Positions 1 to 5,607 of a stretch of DNA of 14,826 nucleotides are shown one piece after another. The stretch is taken from positions 1-14,826 of the forward strand of contig JBOHVS010000116.1 in NCBI GenBank assembly GCA_050735975.1. The letters run 5' to 3'. Position 1 is the stretch's first letter, and each line of letters opens with the position of its first letter. The notes under the pieces were generated by a model. That model made no database searches. It had not been told where the DNA came from and worked only from the letters and a program-made list of their open reading frames with translations. Both the position numbers and the translations under genes were made by a program. This stretch comes from DATMBL01 sp050735975. Its GTDB lineage: Bacteria > Desulfobacterota > Binatia > UBA9968.

Positions 1-2
1 TG

Positions 3-689
3 ACTATCCAGAAAGTACAGCCGGAAGCATTTCAGGCAGCCTACGCCTTTGCGGCGATTCCAGCGCGCTATGCGCTCGAGAGGCGTCGCTGGTCTGAGGC
101 CGCAGCGTTGACGGTGCATCCAACCACATTCCCCTGGAACCGTTTTCCCTGGGCGGAAGCCGTTACGCATTTCGCGCGCGCCTTGGGGTCCGTGCGGAGC
201 GGCGATATTGCCAATACTCGAAAGGCCATTGAAAAACTGGAGTCCCTCCAGGATGCCTTGACCAAGGCCAAGGACAGCTACTGGGCGAAGCAAGTTGACA
301 TCCAGCGCCGAGTGGCGACTGCTTGGTTTGTCCGGATGGAAGGCAAAAATGACGAGGGACTGAAGCTCATGCAATCCGCGGCCGACCTCGAGGACTCGAC
401 CGATAAACACCCGGTCACACCGGCCCCGATCCTGCCGGCACGCGAGCTCCTGGGAGAAATGCTTCTTGAACTCGGCAATCCCGCCCAAGCGCTAAAGGAG
501 TTCGAGGCTTCGCACCGCGTGGAACCTAACCGCTTCAGGGGACTTTATGGCGCAGCGAAGGCGGCCGAACTTTCACGAGATCAGGAAAAGGCGAAGATTT
601 ACTTTGCCAAGCTCGTGGCGATCTCCGAAAAGGCGGACACCGAGCGGCCTGAACTTACGGAGGCGAAGAATTTTTTGGCGAAGAAATAA
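3..689 (+). CDS. Tetratricopeptide repeat protein, C-terminal part (5' end outside window)
   Basis: The reading frame is open to the left edge, so this is a partial gene; 228 residues are visible. An internal TTG at 108 could start an ORF, but coding-like sequence (AAYAFAAIPARYALERRRW) continues upstream of it in frame, so I treat the gene as truncated by the window. The rest is helical and TPR-like: a segment around HFARALGSVRSGD, then PARELLGEMLLELGNPAQALKEFEASHRVEPNRFRGLYGAAKAAELSRDQEKA, shown here only to mark the A/L/G pattern typical of paired TPR helices. TPR domains mediate protein-protein contacts. From memory, this arrangement occurs in uncharacterised TPR proteins of environmental bacteria. 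Partner and localisation cannot be told because the N-terminus is missing. It ends 106 bases before the first binding-protein gene on the same strand. Confidence 0.75.
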   Translation, partial: TIQKVQPEAFQAAYAFAAIPARYALERRRWSEAAALTVHPTTFPWNRFPWAEAVTHFARALGSVRSGDIANTRKAIEKLESLQDALTKAKDSYWAKQVDIQRRVATAWFVRMEGKNDEGLKLMQSAADLEDSTDKHPVTPAPILPARELLGEMLLELGNPAQALKEFEASHRVEPNRFRGLYGAAKAAELSRDQEKAKIYFAKLVAISEKADTERPELTEAKNFLAKK

Positions 690-753
690 GATTACTTTGG
701 ATCGGGATTGAGGCAGATAAATGAGTAGGAAAATTTGATCAAGTGAAACCATG

Positions 754-775
754 GGCGAGTGTCGAGTGGCAAGTG
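754..775. repeat. Short degenerate GAGTG-type tandem repeat
   Basis: Three imperfect copies of a (G)CGAGTGG-like unit lie just upstream of the first binding-protein gene. This is one of several unrelated short tandem-repeat families found around this gene array. Function unknown. Confidence 0.5.
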
Positions 776-795
776 GATTGAGATAGAGAAAAGAC

Positions 796-1782
796 ATGAA
801 GAGGAAAGTCATTGGTCTTACGCTTAGCGCTATGCTCTCTGCGCTTTGCTCGGTGGCTTTAGCGCAGCAGCCGGGGAAAGTCCCCCGGGTCGGTTACCTC
901 ACTGGTCCCTCCCTTTCCTTTCAGTTGCGCCGCACTGAGGCGTTGCGCCAGGGGCTGCACGACCTCGGCTACGCGGAGGGGAAGGGCATTGTCATCGAGT
1001 GGCGGGGCGCGGACGGAAAACTCGATCGCCTGCCCGCGCTCGCGGCCGAGCTAGTGCGTTTCAAGGTAGACATCATTATCACAGCTGGTTCGCCAGCAAC
1101 CCGCGCGGCCAAGGAAGTGACGACCACGATCCCCATTGTTATGACGCAGGCTAGTGATCCGGTTGCCTCCGGGTTCGTCGCCAGCCTGGCACGACCTGGC
1201 GGAAATATCACTGGCTTGTCAACGCTTGCCCCGGAGACAAGCGGAAAACGACTGGAGCTTCTGAAGGAGATCGTTCCCAAGCTCTCCCGTGTAGCTGTCC
1301 TCGGGACTTCAACCAGCCCGGGCAACGCACAAGAGTTAAGAGAGACGGAACTTGCCGCAGGAGCATTGGGAGTGAAGCTTCAATACCTGGACGTCCTAAG
1401 TCCCAAGGATATTGCGACCGCGTTCCGAGCCGCAAGCAAGGGGCGGGCTGACGCGGTCCTTGAGATCGTGTCGGGCTCCATCCGCAGTCGTCAGCGAAAA
1501 GAGATTGCAGCACTCGCGATCAAGAGCCGGCTCCCGGTGATATACGAAAGGGCGGAAGAAGTGGAAGCTGGAGGGCTTATGAGCTACGGCGTGAACCGGA
1601 CCGACTTGGACCGGCGCGCCGCGATTTTCGTCGACAAAATCCTAAAAGGCGCCAAGCCGGCCGACCTGCCTGTCGAACAACCGACGAAGTTCGAGTTCAT
1701 CATCAATCTGAAAACTGCAAAGCAGATCGGATTAACCAATCCACCCAATGTTTTGGCTAGAGCAGATAGGGTGATTCGATGA
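796..1782 (+). CDS. ABC transporter substrate-binding protein (ABC_sub_bind family), paralog 1
   Basis: A 328-residue periplasmic binding protein of the ABC_sub_bind (TrpX-like) family, close to the family's usual length. Residues 1-23 form a clean signal peptide (MKRK n-region, hydrophobic core, ALA before QQPGK). The mature protein shows family blocks in order: RVGYL; GYAEGKGIVIEWRG; AAELVRFKVDIII; PIVMTQASDPVASGF then SLARPGGNITGLS; KRLELLKEIVPKLSRVAVL; GGLMSYG; and a C-terminus reading RRAAIFVDKILKGAKPADLP followed by TAKQIGL and NVLARADRVIR. It should bind a small solute in the periplasm and hand it to a membrane permease, but no permease or ATPase gene lies in this window, so its transporter and ligand are unknown. 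The start is the ATG after a weak purine-rich GAGA ribosome site. It is the first of three tandem paralogs. Downstream, an in-frame orphan copy of the C-terminal tail follows the TGA stop. Confidence 0.9.
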   Translation: MKRKVIGLTLSAMLSALCSVALAQQPGKVPRVGYLTGPSLSFQLRRTEALRQGLHDLGYAEGKGIVIEWRGADGKLDRLPALAAELVRFKVDIIITAGSPATRAAKEVTTTIPIVMTQASDPVASGFVASLARPGGNITGLSTLAPETSGKRLELLKEIVPKLSRVAVLGTSTSPGNAQELRETELAAGALGVKLQYLDVLSPKDIATAFRAASKGRADAVLEIVSGSIRSRQRKEIAALAIKSRLPVIYERAEEVEAGGLMSYGVNRTDLDRRAAIFVDKILKGAKPADLPVEQPTKFEFIINLKTAKQIGLTNPPNVLARADRVIR

Positions 1783-1786
1783 TCCC

Positions 1787-1807
1787 GCAATCCAAAATCT
1801 AAAATCG
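1787..1807. repeat. AAAATC-type short tandem repeat, copy after paralog 1
   Basis: Degenerate units of a seven- to nine-base AATC(C/T)AAA motif lie between the stop of paralog 1 and the tail remnant at 1813. The same family recurs at 2916-2951, 3008-3147, 3211-3247 and 4402-4437. It shares the junction AAAATCGTCAGG with the copy preceding the second tail remnant. Confidence 0.7.
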
Positions 1808-1812
1808 TCAGG

Positions 1813-1857
1813 ATTCCGCCCAACGTCTTAGCGAGAGCGGACAAGGTGATCAAATGA
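1813..1857 (+). pseudogene. Orphan C-terminal tail of an ABC_sub_bind gene (remnant A)
   Basis: This 45-base stretch reads IPPNVLARADKVIK and a TGA stop, matching the last residues of the neighbouring binding proteins with no gene body in front of it. It is in the same frame as paralog 1: from the stop at 1780-1782 the frame stays open for 24 codons through the AAAATC repeat and this tail. Its TGA overlaps the ATG of paralog 2 as ATGA. A gene remnant left by recombination is the simplest reading; in-frame readthrough is possible but unsupported. Confidence 0.75.
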
Positions 1858-2912
1858 TAGATGTCAGAGGTCAGAGATCAGAGGTCAGTAGTCAAAAGTC
1901 AGGGTTCAGCGAAGGTCTTACGCTTAGCCCTTTGCCCTTTGCGCTTAGCTTAGCGTACGCTTTGCTCTTTTCGCTTAGCTTCTCTGCTGAGGCGCAGCAG
2001 GCGGGGAAAGTTCCCCAAGTCGGGGTTGTGGTATCAGGGTCGCGCGCATCCAGTGCGTCGCTGTTTCTCGAGGCGTTCCGCGAGGGGCTGCGGGAGCTAG
2101 GTTATGTGGACGGCCACAACGTGGCATTTGAGCACCGTTATACTGAGGGAGTGGGTGAACGGCTCCCGAATCTTGCGGCGGAACTAGTCCGTCTCAAGGT
2201 GGATGTGATCGTGGTCCAGGGTACGGCACCAGCTCTTGCTGCCAAGCAACACACCAGCACGATTCCCATCGTCATGACGCATGTTGGTGACCCGGTTGCG
2301 AGGGGGCTCATTGTCAGCCTTGCGCGGCCAGGGGGCAACATCACGGGCCTAACAAGCGCTTCTCCAGATTTAAGTGGAAAGCGGTTGGAACTGCTCAAGG
2401 AGACCGTTCCCAAGCTCAGTCGGCTGGGAGTCCTCTGGAATCCTGCCAGTCAAGGCTCCACTGCTAACTTCAAGGAGACAGAGGCTGCGGCTCGGACGTT
2501 GGGGGTGCAGGTCCAATCCCTAGAGGTGCGGAGTTCCAACGATTTCGAGAGTGCGTTCAAAGCAGCAACTGGAAAACGAGCCCACGGTCTCATCGTGGTG
2601 GAGTTTGCCGGCATAAGCACTTACGGAAGACGAATCGTGGAACTTGCGACAACGAGCCGGTTGCCAACGATGTTCGCGCGAGGGGTGCACGTAGAATCCG
2701 GTGGGCTGATGTACTACGGGCCGAACTTTCCTGACCTGTATCGCCGGGCTGCGACCTACGTGGATAAGATTCTGAAAGGAGCCAAGCCGGCGGAACTTCC
2801 CGTCGAGCAGCCGAAAAAGTTTGAGTTGGTAATCAATCTGAAAGCAGCCAAACAGATCGGGTTAACAATTCCTCCTAATGTTTTGGCTAGAGCCGACAAA
2901 GTAATCCGATGA
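1854..2912 (+). CDS. ABC transporter substrate-binding protein (ABC_sub_bind family), paralog 2
   Basis: A 352-residue paralog of the same binding-protein family, with the usual blocks: QVGVVVSG; GYVDGHNVAFEHRY; AAELVRLKVDVIVV; PIVMTHVGDPVARG then SLARPGGNITGLT; KRLELLKETVPKLSRLGVL; GGLMYYG; and a C-terminal VLARADKVIR. It is about 24 residues longer than paralog 1, all of it in the leader. Residues 2-17 (IDVRGQRSEVSSQKSG) are encoded by a GTCAGAG short tandem repeat. The hydrophobic core (residues about 22-46, ending SAEA before QQAGK) is encoded by imperfect CGCTTAGC/GCTTTGC units. I keep the ATG at 1854 because no better in-frame start with a basic n-region exists, but the exact start is uncertain and no clear ribosome site precedes it. 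A periplasmic small-solute role is expected; ligand unknown. Confidence 0.88.
   Translation: MIDVRGQRSEVSSQKSGFSEGLTLSPLPFALSLAYALLFSLSFSAEAQQAGKVPQVGVVVSGSRASSASLFLEAFREGLRELGYVDGHNVAFEHRYTEGVGERLPNLAAELVRLKVDVIVVQGTAPALAAKQHTSTIPIVMTHVGDPVARGLIVSLARPGGNITGLTSASPDLSGKRLELLKETVPKLSRLGVLWNPASQGSTANFKETEAAARTLGVQVQSLEVRSSNDFESAFKAATGKRAHGLIVVEFAGISTYGRRIVELATTSRLPTMFARGVHVESGGLMYYGPNFPDLYRRAATYVDKILKGAKPAELPVEQPKKFELVINLKAAKQIGLTIPPNVLARADKVIR
1862..1904. repeat. GTCAGAG-type short tandem repeat inside the paralog 2 leader
   Basis: About six imperfect units of GTCAGAG/ATCAGAG/GTCAAAA lie in tandem. They fall within the annotated N-terminus of the 352-residue binding protein, just upstream of its signal-peptide core. 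Confidence 0.7.
1917..1981. repeat. CGCTTAGC / GCTTTGC short repeats encoding a signal-peptide core
   Basis: Imperfect units of CTTAGC, CTTTGC and CTTTTCGC follow one another and encode mostly Leu, Ala, Phe and Ser. A shorter form occurs in the paralog 1 leader (from 817) and a related stretch at 14321-14340. Confidence 0.5.
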
Positions 2913-2915
2913 CCG

Positions 2916-2951
2916 AACAATCTAAAATCCAAAATCGAAAATCGAAAATCG
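2916..2951. repeat. AAAATC-type short tandem repeat, copy after paralog 2
   Basis: Four or more units close to CTAAAATC/CAAAATCG/AAAATCG lie between the stop of paralog 2 and tail remnant B. This is the most regular copy of the family in the window. Confidence 0.75.
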
Positions 2952-2956
2952 TCAGG

Positions 2957-3003
2957 CGATTCCGCCGAATGTGTTAGCGAGAGCGGACAAAGTGATTAAA
3001 TAA
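2957..3003 (+). pseudogene. Orphan C-terminal tail of an ABC_sub_bind gene (remnant B)
   Basis: The sequence reads IPPNVLARADKVIK followed by a TAA stop, the same tail as remnant A. It is preceded by the same AAAATCGTCAGG junction, but it lies in a different frame from paralog 2, so it cannot be a readthrough extension. It marks a second lost gene body or a duplicated gene end. Confidence 0.75.
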
Positions 3004-3007
3004 TTTC

Positions 3008-3147
3008 AGATTTTCGATTGCCGATTTTAGATTGGAGAGAAAAACAGATGCACGAGAAAGTTCGAATTCGGTTTGGTTTCTCGCGCTCTGCCAATCGGAA
3101 ATCCAAAACCTGTGGTGATCAAAGTCGAACCATCGAAAATCTAAAAT
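3008..3147. repeat. Inverted AAAATC-type repeats flanking the start of paralog 3
   Basis: AGATTTTCGAT at 3008-3018 is repeated in inverted orientation at 3132-3142, and ATTTTAGATT at 3024-3033 is inverted at 3138-3147. The ribosome site (3034-3039) and ATG (3048) of paralog 3 lie between the arms, so an mRNA hairpin could include the initiation region. Confidence 0.6.
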
Positions 3148-4211
3148 GGCTGTGGCTTTCGGTAATAGCTTTCTTATTTCTGTTCCCCCTGGATTTTTGC
3201 TCGGCGACTTTGAAATTCGCAATCCGAAATGTGAAATCCGCAATTCTACTAGGCGCCATGCTCTTTGCGCTTTTCGCGTCCGCAGAGGCGCAGCAGCCGG
3301 GAAAAGTCTTCCGGGTCGGGCTTCTCTTGCCATGGTCGCCCGCTTCCGCTGTGTCTTTGTCTTTTCTCAAGGCTTTCCGTCAGGGATTGCACGAGTTGGG
3401 CTACGCGGAGGGTCGGAACTTGGCAATTGAGCACCGTTATGCTGAGGGGGTGAGTGAACTCTTCCCAAAGCTTGCGGCGGAGGTGGTCCTTCTAAAGGTA
3501 GACATCATCGTGACAACTGGTGGGCAACCAGCTCGTGCTGCAAAGCAAGCAACTGCCACGATCCCCATTGTCTTTACTCAGGTTGCCGACCCAGTTGCAG
3601 AAAGGATTGTCGCCAGCCTTGCTCGACCAGGGGGAAATATCACGGGATTGTCCCAAATAGGTCCGGAGTTGGCTGGAAAACGGTTGGAATTGCTAAAGGA
3701 AGCTTTCCCCAAAATCTCACGTGTCGCTGTCCTTCGGACATCACGTTCTCAAGGCTCCGTTGCCCGCTTCAAAGGGACGGAGGTCGCGGCCAAGGCGATG
3801 GGTGTTGAGGTTCAATCAGTGGAGGTGCGCAGCTCCGACGAGTTTGAGGTCGCGTTCACGGCAGCGACGGCGGGACGAGCCGGTGCTCTCATTGTGTTGC
3901 AGAGTGCGCTCATCAATACTCATCGAGCACGGATCGTGCAACTCGCGGCAAAGAGCCGATTGCCAACGATGTTCGAGGAAAGCACACACGTGGAATCCGG
4001 TGGGCTTATGTCCTATGGGCCGAACTTTTTTGACTTGCAGCGACGCGCGGCAACCTATGTGGACAAGATTCTCAAAGGCTCGAAGCCTGCCGACCTCCCA
4101 GTTGAGCAGCCGACGAAGTTCGAATTCGTAATCAATCTTAAGACGGCGAAGCAGATCGGCCTGACGATTCCGCCGAATGTGTTGGCGAGGGCGGATAAAG
4201 TGATCAGATAA
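3048..4211 (+). CDS. ABC transporter substrate-binding protein (ABC_sub_bind family), paralog 3, with long repeat-encoded leader
   Basis: Third tandem member of the binding-protein family, 387 residues from the chosen ATG. This start has GGAGAG at 3034-3039 with eight bases of spacing; an ATG at 3018 would add ten residues without such a site. The mature domain begins near residue 81 (AQQPGKVFRVGLL) and is typical: GYAEGRNLAIEHRY, AAEVVLLKVDIIV, PIVFTQVADPVAERIVASLA, KRLELLKEAFPKISRVAVL, GGLMSYG, C-terminal VLARADKVIR. The leader is odd: residues 10-35 and 55-67 are encoded by AAATCC-type repeats (SANRKSK, RTIENLK, FAIRNVKSAI). There are two hydrophobic stretches (about 34-53 and 65-78). A GTG at 3231 would give a compact conventional signal peptide (MKSAILLGAMLFALFASAEA), but it lacks an evident ribosome site. 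Real start uncertain; family assignment firm. Confidence 0.85.
   Translation: MHEKVRIRFGFSRSANRKSKTCGDQSRTIENLKWLWLSVIAFLFLFPLDFCSATLKFAIRNVKSAILLGAMLFALFASAEAQQPGKVFRVGLLLPWSPASAVSLSFLKAFRQGLHELGYAEGRNLAIEHRYAEGVSELFPKLAAEVVLLKVDIIVTTGGQPARAAKQATATIPIVFTQVADPVAERIVASLARPGGNITGLSQIGPELAGKRLELLKEAFPKISRVAVLRTSRSQGSVARFKGTEVAAKAMGVEVQSVEVRSSDEFEVAFTAATAGRAGALIVLQSALINTHRARIVQLAAKSRLPTMFEESTHVESGGLMSYGPNFFDLQRRAATYVDKILKGSKPADLPVEQPTKFEFVINLKTAKQIGLTIPPNVLARADKVIR
3211..3247. repeat. AAATCCG-type repeat inside the paralog 3 leader
   Basis: Units GAAATTCGC, AATCCGAAAT, GTGAAATCCGC and AATTC follow in tandem within the coding frame, directly in front of the second hydrophobic stretch of the leader. 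Confidence 0.6.
4146..4177 (+). repeat. 32-base direct repeat, copy 1 (3' end of paralog 3)
   Basis: These 32 bases inside the last codons of paralog 3 (around AKQIGLTIPP) recur without a mismatch at 5150-5181, in the same orientation. Between the copies lie the end of paralog 3, a repeat-rich spacer and the MazF-type module. Confidence 0.85.
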
Positions 4212-4303
4212 AGCGAGATCCTTCACTTTTGTTCAGGACAAGTTTTAGATTTTCGATTCAGCGGAAGTCCGCCAAAGGACGGATCAGCCCCAAATTGTTT
4301 GGC

Positions 4304-4327
4304 TGAGGCTGATCAGCCTTAGGCTGA
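4304..4327 (+). terminator. Possible terminator of the binding-protein array
   Basis: A perfect 14-base palindrome (AGGCTGATCAGCCT, 4306-4319) overlaps a second hairpin, TCAGCC-TTA-GGCTGA (4313-4327). Five T residues begin five bases after the second hairpin. The stem is short and the T tract is offset, so this is a weak intrinsic terminator candidate. Confidence 0.35.
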
Positions 4328-4401
4328 GCCGATTTTTGATTAATGAGCCGAATACATGGCTAAGAAATGTTGGAGCCGATCTTTCGAGTCGAGTTCGTAT
4401 T

Positions 4402-4437
4402 CCAATCGGAAATCTAAAATCCCCGATCCAGAATCGG
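4402..4437. repeat. AAATC-type repeat next to the toxin gene
   Basis: CCAATCGG, AAATCTAAAATCC and CCAGAATCGG units, ending eight bases before the stop codon of the minus-strand MazF-type gene. CCAATCGGAAATC is also found at 3089-3101 in the paralog 3 leader. Confidence 0.6.
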
Positions 4438-4445
4438 AAGCGGGT

Positions 4446-4790
4446 TCAAGGGAACGCGAGAGTGTTCTTGAGCGCATGCTCAACTTGTCCGAGCAGCGAG
4501 GGTGTCAAGCTTCCCAGACGTTTGACGAGGCGCCGCTTATCGACAGCTTTAATCTGCTCGGTCACGGCCTTGGACGCGAAGGTGAGACGAGCAACCCCCT
4601 TGGGGATGATCGCGTGGCTTGGGGACAGGTGGGCGGTGTTTTTGGTCAGTGGAACGACGACGACGAGCTGGCTGAATTGATTGATGCTGTTGTTGGAGAG
4701 AACGATCACCGGCCTAGTCTTTTGGATCTCCACTCCGATGGTGGGGTCGAGGTTAGCAACCACGACATCACCCCGTTTTACGGCGACCAC
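4446..4790 (-). CDS. mazF: MazF/PemK-family toxin (mRNA endoribonuclease)
   Basis: A 114-residue toxin of normal family length. The start is a GTG at 4788-4790, fixed by an excellent AAGGAGG site at 4797-4803; the longer frame up to 5003 merely reads through the antitoxin gene. Family blocks are intact: KRGDVVVANLDPTIGVEIQKTRPVIVLSN (residues 5-33), VVVPLT (44-49) and KAVTEQIKAVDKRRL (74-88). Arg26 in TRPVIV and Thr49 in PLT sit where the catalytic pair of MazF ribonucleases is found, so the toxin is probably active. Such enzymes cut single-stranded mRNA at short motifs when not bound by the antitoxin. The gene overlaps the antitoxin gene by 23 bases, the usual coupled arrangement. The whole module lies between paralog 3 and tail remnant C. 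Confidence 0.93.
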   Translation of the reverse strand: MVAVKRGDVVVANLDPTIGVEIQKTRPVIVLSNNSINQFSQLVVVVPLTKNTAHLSPSHAIIPKGVARLTFASKAVTEQIKAVDKRRLVKRLGSLTPSLLGQVEHALKNTLAFP

Positions 4791-5073
4791 TCGACTCCTC
4801 CTTCTCAAGGATGGCCCACGCCTCCTCGTCGCTCGGCTCCCACTCGGCGAGCAGGTCACGCTCCTCTTCTGCCTCGCGGTCCGAGCGTTGGGTATAGTAG
4901 GCCGCATAATCGCGCTCCAATTGTTTCCGTGAAATGGAGTCAAGGAAGGCCGCGAGCACATTGGCGATGATACGGCTGCGACGCTTTTTAGGAATGAGAG
5001 CATTGGCTCGCTTCACCAAATCGCGAGGAAGCGAGACGCTCACGACCTCGTACTGTTCCCGACCAGACGGCAT
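4768..5073 (-). CDS. Ribbon-helix-helix antitoxin of the MazF-type module
   Basis: A 101-residue antitoxin. The ATG at 5071-5073 is preferred over one at 5088 because GGGAGA (5081-5086) lies seven bases upstream of it. Residues about 7-45 (YEVVSVSLPRDLVKRANAL, then RSRIIANVLAAFLDS) have the strand-helix-helix pattern of a ribbon-helix-helix DNA-binding domain. The acidic C-terminal part (EAEEERDLLAEWEPSDEEAW) is the expected toxin-binding tail. It should neutralise the downstream MazF-type toxin and repress its own operon. An inverted repeat over the -10 box at 5103-5116 is a fitting operator. It is RHH-type like the MazE partners of many non-enterobacterial MazF toxins rather than AbrB-type, judged from the sequence pattern. 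Confidence 0.85.
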   Translation of the reverse strand: MPSGREQYEVVSVSLPRDLVKRANALIPKKRRSRIIANVLAAFLDSISRKQLERDYAAYYTQRSDREAEEERDLLAEWEPSDEEAWAILEKEESSGRRKTG

Positions 5074-5102
5074 GGCTTTTTCTCCCATCTCTTATGGTCT
5101 TT

Positions 5103-5139
5103 TATTGATAACAATATTCCATAATGGCGTTACTGTCAA
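5103..5139 (-). promoter_or_regulatory. Promoter and operator of the MazF-type module
   Basis: On the minus strand TTGACA (5134-5139) is followed by 17 bases and TATTGT (5111-5116): a perfect -35 and a four-of-six -10. The inverted repeat TATTG-ATAA-CAATA (5103-5116) covers the -10 box and suits autorepression by the antitoxin. A second small palindrome, CCATAATGG, lies in the spacer at 5119-5127. The -35 box lies inside tail remnant C. Confidence 0.65.
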
Positions 5140-5215
5140 CCAGGAGACCGCGAAGCAGATCGGCCTGACGATTCCGCCGAAAGTGCTGGCGAGAGCGGAC
5201 GGAGTAATCCGATGA
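5135..5215 (+). pseudogene. Orphan C-terminal tail of an ABC_sub_bind gene (remnant C)
   Basis: The frame reads VNQETAKQIGL, then TIPPKVLARADGVIR and a TGA stop: the last 26 residues of the binding-protein family with no body upstream. It contains copy 2 of the 32-base direct repeat (5150-5181) shared with the end of paralog 3. It is longer than remnants A and B and has no AAAATC repeat in front; instead the MazF-type promoter abuts it. Only six bases separate it from the stop codon of the PIN toxin gene. Confidence 0.8.
5150..5181 (+). repeat. 32-base direct repeat, copy 2 (in remnant C)
   Basis: Identical to 4146-4177. The two copies flank the MazF-type module and could mark a duplication or insertion that rebuilt the end of the gene. 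Confidence 0.85.
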
Positions 5216-5220
5216 AGGTT

Positions 5221-5607
5221 TTAGAGTTTATAGACAGCGATTCTGAGAGCGCGAGCCGCGGCAATAAGGCGGGCATCGTAGCTGGCGAGAGTCAACGTCT
5301 GGCCTTGCGTTCGGAGAAACTCCATAGATGCCAGGTGCAGGGCATCGAGAGTTCGGACCGGCTTTGAAAAAGGCTCCAGCGCCCGGGTGAGGACCGGCGG
5401 GGAGAGTTCAATGAGAGCAAGGCGGCTCAAAAGAGACCGCGCTTCATCCGAATGCGATCTCGCCAATTTGCGCGCGTGAATCCGCGTCCAGATCTCATAC
5501 TCAATCAAGCGGCTGGAGATCAAGGGTTCTCGCCAGAGGCCTTCAGGGGGCGAGCGATCCTCCGCCAAAAGATGAGCGAGCGCAACCGAAGTATCGAGAT
5601 AGATCAA
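5221..5607 (-). CDS. vapC: PIN-domain toxin (VapC-like ribonuclease)
   Basis: A 128-residue PIN-domain protein of usual VapC length. Acidic residues sit in the expected order: Asp5 in MIYLDTSV, Glu36 in LIEYE, Asp88 in TLDALHLAS and Asp111 in SYDARL, which together would hold the catalytic metal. VapC toxins cleave specific RNAs, often tRNA or rRNA, until bound by their antitoxin. The start is a TTG at 5605-5607 overlapping the antitoxin stop as TTGA, so translation is probably coupled. With the module at 4446-5073 this makes two toxin-antitoxin pairs in a row on the same strand; each has its own promoter. Confidence 0.9.
   Translation of the reverse strand: MIYLDTSVALAHLLAEDRSPPEGLWREPLISSRLIEYEIWTRIHARKLARSHSDEARSLLSRLALIELSPPVLTRALEPFSKPVRTLDALHLASMEFLRTQGQTLTLASYDARLIAAARALRIAVYKL

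Larger units (their letters stand above)
4212..4445. other. Repeat-rich spacer after paralog 3, no gene seen
   Basis: The spacer holds an AGATTTTCGATT repeat unit near 4247, the hairpins described at 4304-4327, and AAATC-type repeats at 4402-4437. ORFs on the plus strand here have no recognisable product and run antisense into the toxin gene. Confidence 0.5.

Noticed and set aside
1862..2951. Possible CRISPR array from regularly repeated units
   Set aside because: Units are 6-9 bases, degenerate and contiguous, with no spacers and no cas genes.
3146..3453. Alternative plus-strand ORFs overlapping the leader of paralog 3
   Set aside because: They run through repeat DNA and the signal-peptide region in other frames and share no family features.
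4356..4970. 204-residue plus-strand ORF opposite the MazF-type module
   Set aside because: Antisense shadow of two well-supported genes; its composition is not protein-like and no ribosome site or family match was recognised.
4791..5003. N-terminal extension of the MazF toxin up to 5003
   Set aside because: It only reads the antitoxin gene in another frame; the GTG at 4790 has an excellent AAGGAGG site and gives a normal-length toxin.
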